Shown here one piece after another: positions 26,996-34,548 of a stretch of DNA of 64,000 nt. Source of the stretch: Actinobacteria bacterium casp-actino5 (GTDB taxonomy: Bacteria > Actinomycetota > Acidimicrobiia > Acidimicrobiales > Ilumatobacteraceae). The position numbers and the translations under genes are program-made. The stretch lies in the NCBI GenBank assembly GCA_001510385.1, contig LFFE01000007.1, positions 150,540 through 214,539 on the forward strand, read 5' to 3'. The notes under the pieces were generated by a model, which was not told where the DNA came from, searched no databases, and saw only the letters and a list, made by a program, of their open reading frames with translations. Within the stretch, counting starts at the first letter, position 1, and the number at the start of each line of letters is the position of its first letter.

Positions 26996-28258
26996 ATGAG
27001 CTTTCGCACGAGTCGCCAACGCCACGCCCGCATTGCGTGTGCATCTGGCCTTCTCGCTGCACTGACAGCCTGCGCATCACCCTCAGGTTCCGGACCTGAC
27101 CTCACCGTCAACATCCCTGTGACCACTGTCGCCCCTCAACAATCTGGCGATGGCGTGGTTCAGATTGCTGCGTTCCTTCCTGCAACGGGGCCAGGGGCAC
27201 GTATTGGTACACCGATGTCAGACGCAGTTCGCCTTGCCGTCAGCGACATCAACGCGGCTGGAGGTGTCCTCGGAAACCCACTCGAGGTCAATTTTGTTGA
27301 TGAAACAACGTCAAACGATCTCAGTATTGCCCTGCAGTCAGATGTTGACGCGATCGTCGGGCCTGCCTCATCGCTGAACGCGCTCTCGATGCTTGGTGAT
27401 GCGATTGAGGCGGAAGTGCTCTCGTGCTCACCGACTGCAACCTCGCTGCTGCTCGACCGATTCCCTGATGCAAACCTGTTGTTCCGCACAGTAGGCAGCG
27501 ACAGCCTTCAAATGGCTGCCCTTGCGCGGACTGCTGCGAGAACGGGCGGTGGCTCTGTCACGATTGTCCATCTGGATGATCCCTACGGACGTGGGCTGGC
27601 ACAGGCCTTGGAAAGTGCGATTGAACTTCGACCAAGTCTCGCGTTGAATGCGACAATTCCATTTTCTGGAAATGATCCAAATCTGGATGACGACGCCGCC
27701 AGCGTGGTCGAAACTGGATCTCGGGTAGTCGTGCTCCTCGGAGATGAGGCCGACGGCGGCCGAATGTTGTCAGCAATCGATCTCGCACTTCCCAACGATG
27801 CTGGTGTTGTCCCACCGTTTGTCGTGGTCAACGACGGCCTTCGAAGTGCCACAGACAGGATTGCAACTATTTCTGATCGACTTCGAGAGCAAATCATCGG
27901 AGTTGCCGCCCGGGCAATCGTCCCGACCATCGACAGCCCCATGGGTTATTTCTCGACCAACGCGTACGACTGCGTGATATTGATCGCTCTCGCCGCTCGG
28001 CAGGCAGGAAGCGACATACCGAAGTCGATTGCGAACCAGATGGCATCGGTGTCGTCTGGGGGGCGCCTGTGCACTACCTATGCGGAGTGTGCTGCGCTCA
28101 TCGACCAGGGTTTACAAATTGACTACAACGGTCGATCGGGTGCGGTTGACCTCAATGCGACCGGTGATCTCAGCCAAGCTTGGTTTCGGGAGTTCCGATT
28201 CGATGATGACGGCCGTGAGTACATCTTCAATGAAGTAGGAATCGAAATTTCGTCGTAG
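26996..28258 (+). CDS. Substrate-binding lipoprotein, branched-chain amino acid ABC type
   Basis: The 420-residue protein has a signal peptide ending in the lipobox LTAC (residues 23-26) and a Ser/Gly linker. A type I periplasmic-binding fold follows (GDGVVQIAAFLPATGPGARIGTPMSDAVRLAVSDINAAGGVLG, VDAIVGPASSLNAL). It would bind an amino acid or similar ligand on the outer face of the membrane. No permease or ATPase genes are adjacent, so it is an orphan in this window. It must work with a distant transporter or as a sensor. Confidence 0.88.
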   Translation: MSFRTSRQRHARIACASGLLAALTACASPSGSGPDLTVNIPVTTVAPQQSGDGVVQIAAFLPATGPGARIGTPMSDAVRLAVSDINAAGGVLGNPLEVNFVDETTSNDLSIALQSDVDAIVGPASSLNALSMLGDAIEAEVLSCSPTATSLLLDRFPDANLLFRTVGSDSLQMAALARTAARTGGGSVTIVHLDDPYGRGLAQALESAIELRPSLALNATIPFSGNDPNLDDDAASVVETGSRVVVLLGDEADGGRMLSAIDLALPNDAGVVPPFVVVNDGLRSATDRIATISDRLREQIIGVAARAIVPTIDSPMGYFSTNAYDCVILIALAARQAGSDIPKSIANQMASVSSGGRLCTTYAECAALIDQGLQIDYNGRSGAVDLNATGDLSQAWFREFRFDDDGREYIFNEVGIEISS

Positions 28259-28288
28259 AGGTTGGGGCCGCAACCATACGAAGTGCGA

Positions 28289-28942
28289 TCACACAAGTTC
28301 ATCGATTGGTGCAAGGTAACCAACGAAGAAGTCTCCAAACTCTCCATAGAGCGCAGACCCCTTATCAAACCGCATGGTGTATACGACATCTTTGATGATC
28401 TCGAGACTCACTCCAAAAAGCGTTACGCCCCACTCATGAGAATCGAGACCCGTTGAGGCCGTCACAAGCTGCACGATTTTGCCAGCGAACGCTCTACCGC
28501 TCTTTCCGTGCTCCATCATCATCTCGGTACGTTCATCGAACGGCGTCGCGTACCAGTTCGCATGACCTTCACGACGCTTGCTCATCGGATAGAAACAGAA
28601 TGCTGGCTTACCCTCGGGCGGAAGCTGCGGGTAAAGACGGTCTCGCAATGCCTCCTCTGGTAACCCCTTTGCGTACTCGCTGACTTCCGTGATGCTGAGG
28701 TAACTATCGCGGACCTCCAAACCCGCACGTTGCATCTGGGTCTGCAGCGAATACAACACGGCGGTGTCGTTACTGATCGCCATTACTCCAACATCAGCTT
28801 TGTGACCAAGCATTGCTGCGGTAATCACTTGACACCCAGCTGATCGAGCGTCGGCAACAGCAGAATTCAGCGCCTCACGATCTGTCGCTGGCGTTGTTAC
28901 ACAGAACAAGTGAAGGACACACACACCAGTTTCCATTTGCAT
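28289..28942 (-). CDS. hemQ: Coproheme decarboxylase (HemQ/ChdC, chlorite dismutase family)
   Basis: HemQ turns coproheme into heme b in the coproporphyrin-dependent pathway used by monoderms. The protein has about 217 residues. The C-terminal half shows the family pattern: FCFYPMSKRREGHANWYATPFDERTEMMMEHGKSGR, including the proximal-heme His in MEHG. EWGVTLFG and MRFDKGSALYGEFGDFFVGYL follow. The ATG at 28942 was preferred to an upstream TTG that lies inside the previous gene. It is 10 bp downstream of the ATP-grasp gene. Its product feeds ctaB and the oxidase. Confidence 0.92.
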   Translation of the reverse strand: MQMETGVCVLHLFCVTTPATDREALNSAVADARSAGCQVITAAMLGHKADVGVMAISNDTAVLYSLQTQMQRAGLEVRDSYLSITEVSEYAKGLPEEALRDRLYPQLPPEGKPAFCFYPMSKRREGHANWYATPFDERTEMMMEHGKSGRAFAGKIVQLVTASTGLDSHEWGVTLFGVSLEIIKDVVYTMRFDKGSALYGEFGDFFVGYLAPIDELV

Positions 28943-28952
28943 GTTGTCGAGG

Positions 28953-29810
28953 CTATCGACGAACAACGGAGGCGAAGGCCCTAGCTACGCGGCCTGCAGC
29001 ATCTGAATCGACCTCAAGAAAGAGTGACGGCTCGATCAGTTCAACTTCGGAGATCATCGGACCGTTCATGGTTGGCAAGAGATCGATCCTCGCGTATGCA
29101 GTTGCGGGAAGAACCAAGAGCACACGATCGCAGAGTGATTGCTCAGCTTCAGTTGGTGTGTGAGCGCTGATCACCTCGACGACGTGATCGTCGCCAGACC
29201 ATTGCGGTTCACCGTTCAGAATTGCTTCTTTATGAAATGCGTGGCTGAGTACCCCACCCGCTGTCACGAGTCCGACTTCACCGTAAGTGTCGATATCACC
29301 CAGGTATGGCTGAGTCATCGGCGTTTTTCCACTGCTCATCAGTTGTTCGGCGTACGCAATGGCGTGCTCAGATTGATTGATGAACCGACGAACGCCGTGC
29401 GAACCGGCTCCGACGGTTGGTTTGATCACGATGTCGTCACCGACAGATAAGAGTTGCGAGTGCCATTGAGGTTCGGTGCGGTCGATGAACTGAGTTGGAA
29501 CAGTTGGAAGTCCCTTAGCCGAGAGATGAGCAAGGTAGCGCTTGTCAGTGTTCCACCGGATGAGATCGGCAGAATTCCACAACTGTGTCTGTTCTGACGC
29601 CACCGTCAGCCAGTGGTCGAACTCGACTAACCGTCGGTGGTAATCCCACGTGGATCGGATGATCGCCGCGTCGTAACCGGACCACTCGACGGTTTCGTCC
29701 CAGGCGACAATGTCAGTTCCAATATTGAGGTCAGCAAGTTCGGACTCCAGCAATGGCAAGTCAGCATCAGGATGCGATAAGCCCGATGATGTGACAAGGG
29801 CGAGCTTCAT
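28953..29810 (-). CDS. ATP-grasp protein related to DcsG-type ligases
   Basis: The protein has about 285 residues, with DAAIIRSTWDYHRRL near the N-terminus. The ATP-grasp core has DDIVIKPTVGAGSHGVRRF, YLGDIDTYGEVGLV and ARIDLLPTMNGPMISEVELIEPSLFL, the last carrying Mg ligands. The STWDY signature is shared with the O-ureido-serine cyclo-ligase (DcsG) group, most members of which are uncharacterised. It probably joins a carboxylate to an amine or hydroxyl using ATP; the substrate is unknown. ATG 29810 is favoured over TTG 29822. It lies between cysO and hemQ. Confidence 0.82.
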   Translation of the reverse strand: MKLALVTSSGLSHPDADLPLLESELADLNIGTDIVAWDETVEWSGYDAAIIRSTWDYHRRLVEFDHWLTVASEQTQLWNSADLIRWNTDKRYLAHLSAKGLPTVPTQFIDRTEPQWHSQLLSVGDDIVIKPTVGAGSHGVRRFINQSEHAIAYAEQLMSSGKTPMTQPYLGDIDTYGEVGLVTAGGVLSHAFHKEAILNGEPQWSGDDHVVEVISAHTPTEAEQSLCDRVLLVLPATAYARIDLLPTMNGPMISEVELIEPSLFLEVDSDAAGRVARAFASVVRR

Positions 29811-29858
29811 TGCATTCAACAAAGGTGAAGCGAGGAAAACCCTGGACCAGCGAACTGA

Positions 29859-30134
29859 TCAGCCACCGGCCACAGCCGGAATGATGCTGACGGTGACACC
29901 GTCGGCAACATCGGTCAACAGTCCGTCGAGATAACGAACGTCGTCATCGTCAACGAAAATATTGACGAACTTGCGAAGATTGCCATCTTCGTCAAGGAGA
30001 CGGTCAGCGAAACCCGGGTGAGTTCCCTCGAGAGCAGCGATCACATCAGAAAGCACTCCTGCTTGAACCTCAACTTGCTTATCCCCTCCAGAGAGCGGAC
30101 GAAGAGTGGTTGGGATGCGAACGGTGACGGCCAT
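29859..30134 (-). CDS. cysO: CysO-type sulfur-carrier protein
   Basis: The protein is a 91-residue ubiquitin-fold carrier ending in PAVAGG. The start VTVRIPTTLRP, the central FVNIFVDDDDVRYLDGLLT and the tail closely match mycobacterial CysO. CysO carries sulfide as a C-terminal thiocarboxylate to O-phosphoserine with CysM for cysteine synthesis. The partners mec (JAMM peptidase) and cysM are not adjacent, which is unlike the usual cluster. The ATG at 30134 gives the normal length. It is 60 bp from the divergent glycerate kinase gene. Confidence 0.9.
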   Translation of the reverse strand: MAVTVRIPTTLRPLSGGDKQVEVQAGVLSDVIAALEGTHPGFADRLLDEDGNLRKFVNIFVDDDDVRYLDGLLTDVADGVTVSIIPAVAGG

Positions 30135-30194
30135 AGATAAAACACTACCGAGTTGGTCAGATTTCGGCACATCGAGCTCAGGTAGGTTGTCAGT

Positions 30195-31190
30195 GTGCGT
30201 GTACTCGCAGCAGTCGACAAATTCCGTGGCACCGCAACTGCCCACGAGGTTGCCGCCGCCATTGGCGATGCCTGCTGGGATCTTGGTCATGAAATTGTTG
30301 AATTACCGCTCGCCGACGGCGGCGAAGGTCTCCTTGAAGTATTTGGGGGTTCGAACCGACACCACCGAGTGACCGGACCGCTCGGCACACCAATCGAAGC
30401 TGGATGGCGGCTCAATGGCCGGACCGCCATCATTGAAATGGCGCAGGCTGCGGGCCTCGAGCGCGCCGGCGGGGCTGAAGCGAACCGACCACTCGACGCA
30501 ACTACTGCGGGAGTTGGCGAACTCATCCTTCATGCAGTTTCAGCCGGAGCGAAGAAAGTCATTGTCGGCCTTGGTGGGTCAGCAACTACCGATGGCGGAC
30601 TTGGTGCAGTCCAAGCGATTGGTTCATCCGGTCGACTCAACGGGGTGAATCTTCGCATCGCATGCGATGTGACGACGACATTCGTTGACGCAGCTCGCGT
30701 CTTCGGCCCTCAAAAAGGAGCGACACCAGCCCAGGTCGATCTTCTTACTGGCCGACTTCAACGGCTCATCCAGGTGTACGAGAACGACTTCGGCGTCAAT
30801 GTTGCCGACATCTCGGGTTCGGGTGCCGCAGGCGGGCTTGCGGGTGGTCTGGTCGCACTCGGAGGTGTCATTGAGCCAGGCTTCGATCTTGTGGCTGACG
30901 AGGTAGGTCTTTACGATTCCATCGATCACGCCGACATCATCATCACTGGCGAGGGCCACCTCGACGCCCAAAGCTTTGAAGGCAAAGTCGTTGGTGGAAT
31001 TGAACGTCTCGCTGCCGAGCGCAATCTCCCGGTGGTGGTCATCTGCGGTGTTGCCGACGACGAAGTAGCAAATCGGCTTCCTACGTATTCACTCACTGAC
31101 CGCTATGGGATCGAGGCGGCAACATCACAAACGAAACGTCTGATTGGCGAGACCACCCGAGAGATACTTTCGGAGTTTGCGGATCGTTAG
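30195..31190 (+). CDS. Glycerate kinase (GarK/GlxK type)
   Basis: The enzyme phosphorylates D-glycerate. The 331-residue protein has the family start VLAAVDKFRGTATAHEVAAAI and the motifs LPLADGGEGLLEVFGG, IVGLGGSATTDGGLGAVQAIG and SGAAGGLAGGLVALGG. IIITGEGHLDAQSFEGKVVG, typical of the C-terminal domain, follows. GTG 30195 is the likely start. It is convergent with the LytR_C gene, with only 4 bp between stops, and no glyoxylate genes are adjacent. Confidence 0.92.
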   Translation: MRVLAAVDKFRGTATAHEVAAAIGDACWDLGHEIVELPLADGGEGLLEVFGGSNRHHRVTGPLGTPIEAGWRLNGRTAIIEMAQAAGLERAGGAEANRPLDATTAGVGELILHAVSAGAKKVIVGLGGSATTDGGLGAVQAIGSSGRLNGVNLRIACDVTTTFVDAARVFGPQKGATPAQVDLLTGRLQRLIQVYENDFGVNVADISGSGAAGGLAGGLVALGGVIEPGFDLVADEVGLYDSIDHADIIITGEGHLDAQSFEGKVVGGIERLAAERNLPVVVICGVADDEVANRLPTYSLTDRYGIEAATSQTKRLIGETTREILSEFADR

Positions 31191-31194
31191 CGCG

Positions 31195-31845
31195 TCAGCC
31201 GGAGGTACCGGCTTCGACTTCAGTGACTGCCGCAGGGGCAAGTTCTTCAAGTGTGCGGCCTGCTTTATCAAGACCGAGCATGATAAGGACGCCTGCCCCA
31301 TCGAGTGAACCTGTCTGCGTCGGTGCCGGAGTCTGCACCGGGGCAATCGAAGAAACTCCACCCATTGAAGCAGCGACTGACTCGGCGACCGCCTGTGCGG
31401 CTGGAATTCCTGCGTCGTAGTACACAACCGTCAGTTCCAACCGCCCACCGATCGATGATGACGCATTTGTTGGCGAACCAACCGAGTATCCGGCAGCAGC
31501 GAGTTCATCACTCAACAAGCCGGCTGAGCCACTCACGCCATTGGCGTTCGCAATGATCACCGACGCTCCCTCGGTCACCGGGCCAGCAACGGTTGTCGTT
31601 GTTTCGAGCACAACTGTCGTCGATGTCAATGAGGCATCTGGAGCAACGGTGGATTCCACCGAGGTGGTGGCAACAGGACCACCGAGCACGGCGTCACCGC
31701 TTGAGGAGATCGAACGCAGAATCAAAAAACCGACGACAACAGCAACAACCGACAGAACGATTGCAAGCCCTCCAGCTACTTGGGCGGGTTCATTCCGAGG
31801 GACACGCCTTGGCACGCCTCCACTTGAGTCTCTTGAATCACTCAT
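31195..31845 (-). CDS. LytR_C domain membrane-anchored protein
   Basis: The 216-residue protein has a short cytoplasmic N-terminus, one membrane helix (about 22-45) and a Thr/Val-rich external linker. A LytR_C domain follows (ASVIIANANGVSGSAGLLSDELAAAGYSVGSPTNASSS). Its gene overlaps the DUF3263 gene by 4 nt. The same DUF3263 plus LytR_C pair occurs in Mycobacterium tuberculosis as Rv0430-Rv0431, where Rv0431 (VirR) affects vesicle release and cell wall integrity. A cell-envelope role is therefore likely. Confidence 0.85.
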   Translation of the reverse strand: MSDSRDSSGGVPRRVPRNEPAQVAGGLAIVLSVVAVVVGFLILRSISSSGDAVLGGPVATTSVESTVAPDASLTSTTVVLETTTTVAGPVTEGASVIIANANGVSGSAGLLSDELAAAGYSVGSPTNASSSIGGRLELTVVYYDAGIPAAQAVAESVAASMGGVSSIAPVQTPAPTQTGSLDGAGVLIMLGLDKAGRTLEELAPAAVTEVEAGTSG

Positions 31846-32102
31846 TTCGACGTTCCTCCAGATGCATCGGTGCCAGTTCCGAGTCGTTCACGACGCCGGA
31901 CAACCCGTTGACGCTCAAGCCGTCGAACAAGAAGTTCATCATGCTCAAGAGCCTCTGGGAGTTCCAGCAACTCGTTCAACTCTCCATGGTACTCGTCAAC
32001 CGAACACTGAAATCGCGCACGTATTTCCCGTTCACGAGTGTCGTCAAGAGTCCACCAGTTTCGCTCAAACTCGAGAATGGCTCTTTGACGATCTGTGATC
32101 AC
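31842..32102 (-). CDS. DUF3263 family protein
   Basis: The small 86-residue protein has the family pattern ITDRQRAILEFERNWWTLDDTREREIRARFQCSVDEYHGELNELL. The spacing around REIRARF resembles a helix-turn-helix, so a regulatory role is possible. The C-terminus is basic (VRRLERQRVVRRRERLG). It is translationally coupled to the LytR_C gene by a 4-nt overlap. This gene order is conserved in actinobacteria. Confidence 0.88.
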   Translation of the reverse strand: MITDRQRAILEFERNWWTLDDTREREIRARFQCSVDEYHGELNELLELPEALEHDELLVRRLERQRVVRRRERLGTGTDASGGTSK

Positions 32103-32187
32103 CTCACAAGGATTACCGCTCAGAGGGTGCCTTTACAAGCACCCTCACGAACCTTCATCAAGGTTTCATCAATTATCCTCTACAAGC

Positions 32188-32808
32188 GTGTCTGACAAGC
32201 CGTTCATTATTGGAGTTGCCGGAGGCACTTCATCGGGAAAAACAACGATTGCTGAACGACTTGTCGAGGCAATGGGAGCGGACGACCTCGCTCTCGTAAA
32301 ACTCGACTCGTATTACATTTCGCGGACCCAACAGCCGATGGACGAGCGAGCAGCGGCGAATTACGACCATCCATCAGCCTTTGACTGGAACCTGATGAAC
32401 GAGCACCTCGGCGAGCTAGTGCAGTGGAAATCAGCACCCGTTCCGACATACGACTACACCATTCACGACCGAACTGACATCGTCGACATGGTCCAACCCG
32501 CTCGCATCATTGTCGTTGAGGGGATTCTCGTTCTCTGGAATAGCGAACTAAGGGATCGTTTTGACCTCAAAATATTTGTCGACACCCCAGCAGACCTGCG
32601 CTTCATTCGACGGCTGGAGCGTGATGTTGTTGAACGTGGTCGAACCCAAGAAAGCATCATCGCTCAATACCTTGCAACCGTCCGGCCAAGTCACGAGGAC
32701 TTCATTGAGCCAAGCCGCGCCCATGCTGACGTCGTCATACCTGAAGGCGGCCTTAACCGTCCAGCGCTCGACATGCTGCTGGCTCGAGTTCGCGAAATCG
32801 TCGGTTAG
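32188..32808 (+). CDS. udk: Uridine kinase
   Basis: The enzyme phosphorylates uridine and cytidine in pyrimidine salvage. The 206-residue protein has the P-loop GVAGGTSSGKTTIAE and KLDSYYIS, FDHPSAFDWNLM-type and IVVEGILVLWN segments. The lid region has FIRRLERDVVERGRTQESI. GTG 32188 is chosen because the sequence upstream in this frame has no family similarity. It lies between two LytR_C genes on the opposite strand and does not overlap them. Confidence 0.94.
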   Translation: MSDKPFIIGVAGGTSSGKTTIAERLVEAMGADDLALVKLDSYYISRTQQPMDERAAANYDHPSAFDWNLMNEHLGELVQWKSAPVPTYDYTIHDRTDIVDMVQPARIIVVEGILVLWNSELRDRFDLKIFVDTPADLRFIRRLERDVVERGRTQESIIAQYLATVRPSHEDFIEPSRAHADVVIPEGGLNRPALDMLLARVREIVG

Positions 32809-32817
32809 CCCGTTGAT

Positions 32818-33381
32818 TTACGGGGTGCTTGTGGTTGCACCTGGCAAGAGTTGATCGGCGAAGTCATCACCGAGCGCAATCAGAACCCCAGCGTCACCAA
32901 TTTCGGATGAGCTCACTGGCGGAACGGTTGGCATCTCGATCAACTGAATCACACCACCGAACACTCGAACCAACGACTCGGCGACAACGAGCGCTGCTTC
33001 ATCATCGACGTAATAGATTTTCGAGGCTCCAAGGGCACCCTCGGTCGAATTGGTTGGTGTTCCCATATCGAATCCTTCAGCGGCAAGCAATTCCGACATC
33101 CGGCCGGCCGATCCATTCACGCTGCTCGCATTTGCAACGATGACGGTTGCACCGTTGGTCACTATTTCTGGGACTGCCGTCGTCGTTGTCACCTCGATGG
33201 TTGTTGTGGTGGCAGCTGGCGCGGCTGACGTTTCAACTGAAGGTTCAAGTGTTGTAGTAGTGGTCTCGGTGGCGTCGCCACTACCGCAAGCGGCGACGAG
33301 TGCGCCGCACACAACAACTGCCATGGCTGTACGAACACGGTGCCCGGCTTTGGCCAACTTTTCGATGCAATTGAGTGCCAT
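32818..33381 (-). CDS. LytR_C domain lipoprotein
   Basis: The 187-residue protein has a signal peptide with lipobox VAAC (C32 from this start) and a Thr-rich linker (ETTTTTLE, VTTTTAVP). The LytR_C domain is GATVIVANASSVNGSAGRMSELLAAEGFDMGTPTN. The domain is similar to that of the protein at 31.2-31.8 kb but is tethered by lipid rather than by a helix. A later ATG (20 codons in) would give a shorter signal peptide. It is convergent with udk, with 9 bp between stops. Confidence 0.83.
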   Translation of the reverse strand: MALNCIEKLAKAGHRVRTAMAVVVCGALVAACGSGDATETTTTTLEPSVETSAAPAATTTTIEVTTTTAVPEIVTNGATVIVANASSVNGSAGRMSELLAAEGFDMGTPTNSTEGALGASKIYYVDDEAALVVAESLVRVFGGVIQLIEMPTVPPVSSSEIGDAGVLIALGDDFADQLLPGATTSTP

Positions 33382-33465
33382 GGCTCTAACAGTACAGCGT
33401 TCAACTCGCCCTCTGAATTCGGACTCAACGATGCCACACCGAGCGATGTAACGTCTGGCGCACCT

Positions 33466-34407
33466 ATGAACGCGTCGATCCCGGTCATCAACATTCAGTC
33501 ACCTGATCAAGATGTCATCGCTGGGATCATCGATGCCTATTCACAAATTGGCTTCGCGCAGATCGTCGGGCATGGCGTTGACCAGCGCACAATCGATGGA
33601 GCGTTTGATGCATCGGCTCGCTTTCATGCACTTCCAGTCGATGAGAAGATGACAATTGCGCTTGACCACAACCACCGCGGGTACATCGCTGACGGGACTG
33701 CCGTCGATCGATCATCTGAGGTGGTGCCAGCGACAGCTGCAAATCGGAGTCAATCGTTCATGATGATGCGCGAAGATGCCGCCGACTCTCATGAGGTTCT
33801 ACGTGGGACTCCTCTTGCGGGTGAAAATCAGTGGCCTCAGCTCGCGAATTTCCGAGAGCCGGTTACGGCGTGTCATGACGCAATGCGAGATGTTGCGCTT
33901 CGGATTCTTTCACTGATTGACCGCGGACTTCAGGCTGATGGCGCACTTATTCAGGCATTCGATGTACCAACCACTTGGTTTCGGCTACTGCATTATCCAC
34001 CGGTTGATGTGAACGCTCCGGTCGATGTGTTTGGATCGGCGCCGCACACCGACTTTGGTGCACTCACCCTTGTTGCCCAGGACACTGCCGGCGGGCTCCA
34101 GGTCGCTCAAGGAAACGACCAGTGGATTGATGTCGAGCCAATCGATGGCGCATTCGTCATGAATGCAGGTTCGATGCTGCATCGGTGGAGTAACGGTCGG
34201 CTTCGAGCAACTCCCCATCGAGTTCGTAACCGTGGCGCGAGTGATCGATACTCGTGCGTGCTGTTTTGTGACCCACATATGTCAACTGAGATTGCACCGC
34301 TTCCTTCATGCATCGACGACAGGGAAGCGTCTCGGTTTGAGCCAGTTGTGTTTTCTGATGTTGTTGCGCATCACTTGGGTGCGATCTACGAACAGCATCA
34401 AAACTGA
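33466..34407 (+). CDS. 2-oxoglutarate/Fe(II) oxygenase, isopenicillin N synthase-like
   Basis: The 313-residue protein has the DIOX N-terminal half (IPVINI, GFAQIVGHGVDQ) and a double-stranded beta-helix core. Iron ligands are H194, D196 (APHTDFGALTL) and H251. R261 with S263 (RYS) binds 2-oxoglutarate. It probably hydroxylates or desaturates a small molecule, but no biosynthetic cluster surrounds it and the substrate is unknown. The ATG at 33466 fits the family; the longer open frame upstream overlaps the lipoprotein gene. tRNA-Thr begins 8 bp after its stop on the other strand. Confidence 0.9.
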   Translation: MNASIPVINIQSPDQDVIAGIIDAYSQIGFAQIVGHGVDQRTIDGAFDASARFHALPVDEKMTIALDHNHRGYIADGTAVDRSSEVVPATAANRSQSFMMMREDAADSHEVLRGTPLAGENQWPQLANFREPVTACHDAMRDVALRILSLIDRGLQADGALIQAFDVPTTWFRLLHYPPVDVNAPVDVFGSAPHTDFGALTLVAQDTAGGLQVAQGNDQWIDVEPIDGAFVMNAGSMLHRWSNGRLRATPHRVRNRGASDRYSCVLFCDPHMSTEIAPLPSCIDDREASRFEPVVFSDVVAHHLGAIYEQHQN

Positions 34408-34414
34408 CGGCTTG

Positions 34415-34490
34415 TGGAGCCGGGTGCGAGAATCGAACTCGCGACCACATGATTACAAGTCAAGTGCTCTACCAACTGAGCTAACCCGGC
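34415..34490 (-). tRNA. tRNA-Thr (UGU)
   Basis: Read on the minus strand, the acceptor GCCGGGT pairs with ACCCGGC. The D-arm is GCTCAGTTGGTAGAGC. The anticodon loop CTTGTAA gives UGU. The T-arm is GCGAG-TTCGATT-CTCGC, and CCA is encoded. Confidence 0.97.
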
Positions 34491-34548
34491 AGCGTCACGG
34501 ACAAGTCCGATGCGCAGACGTAAGGCTACGAGACGAGTGCGCCGACGG

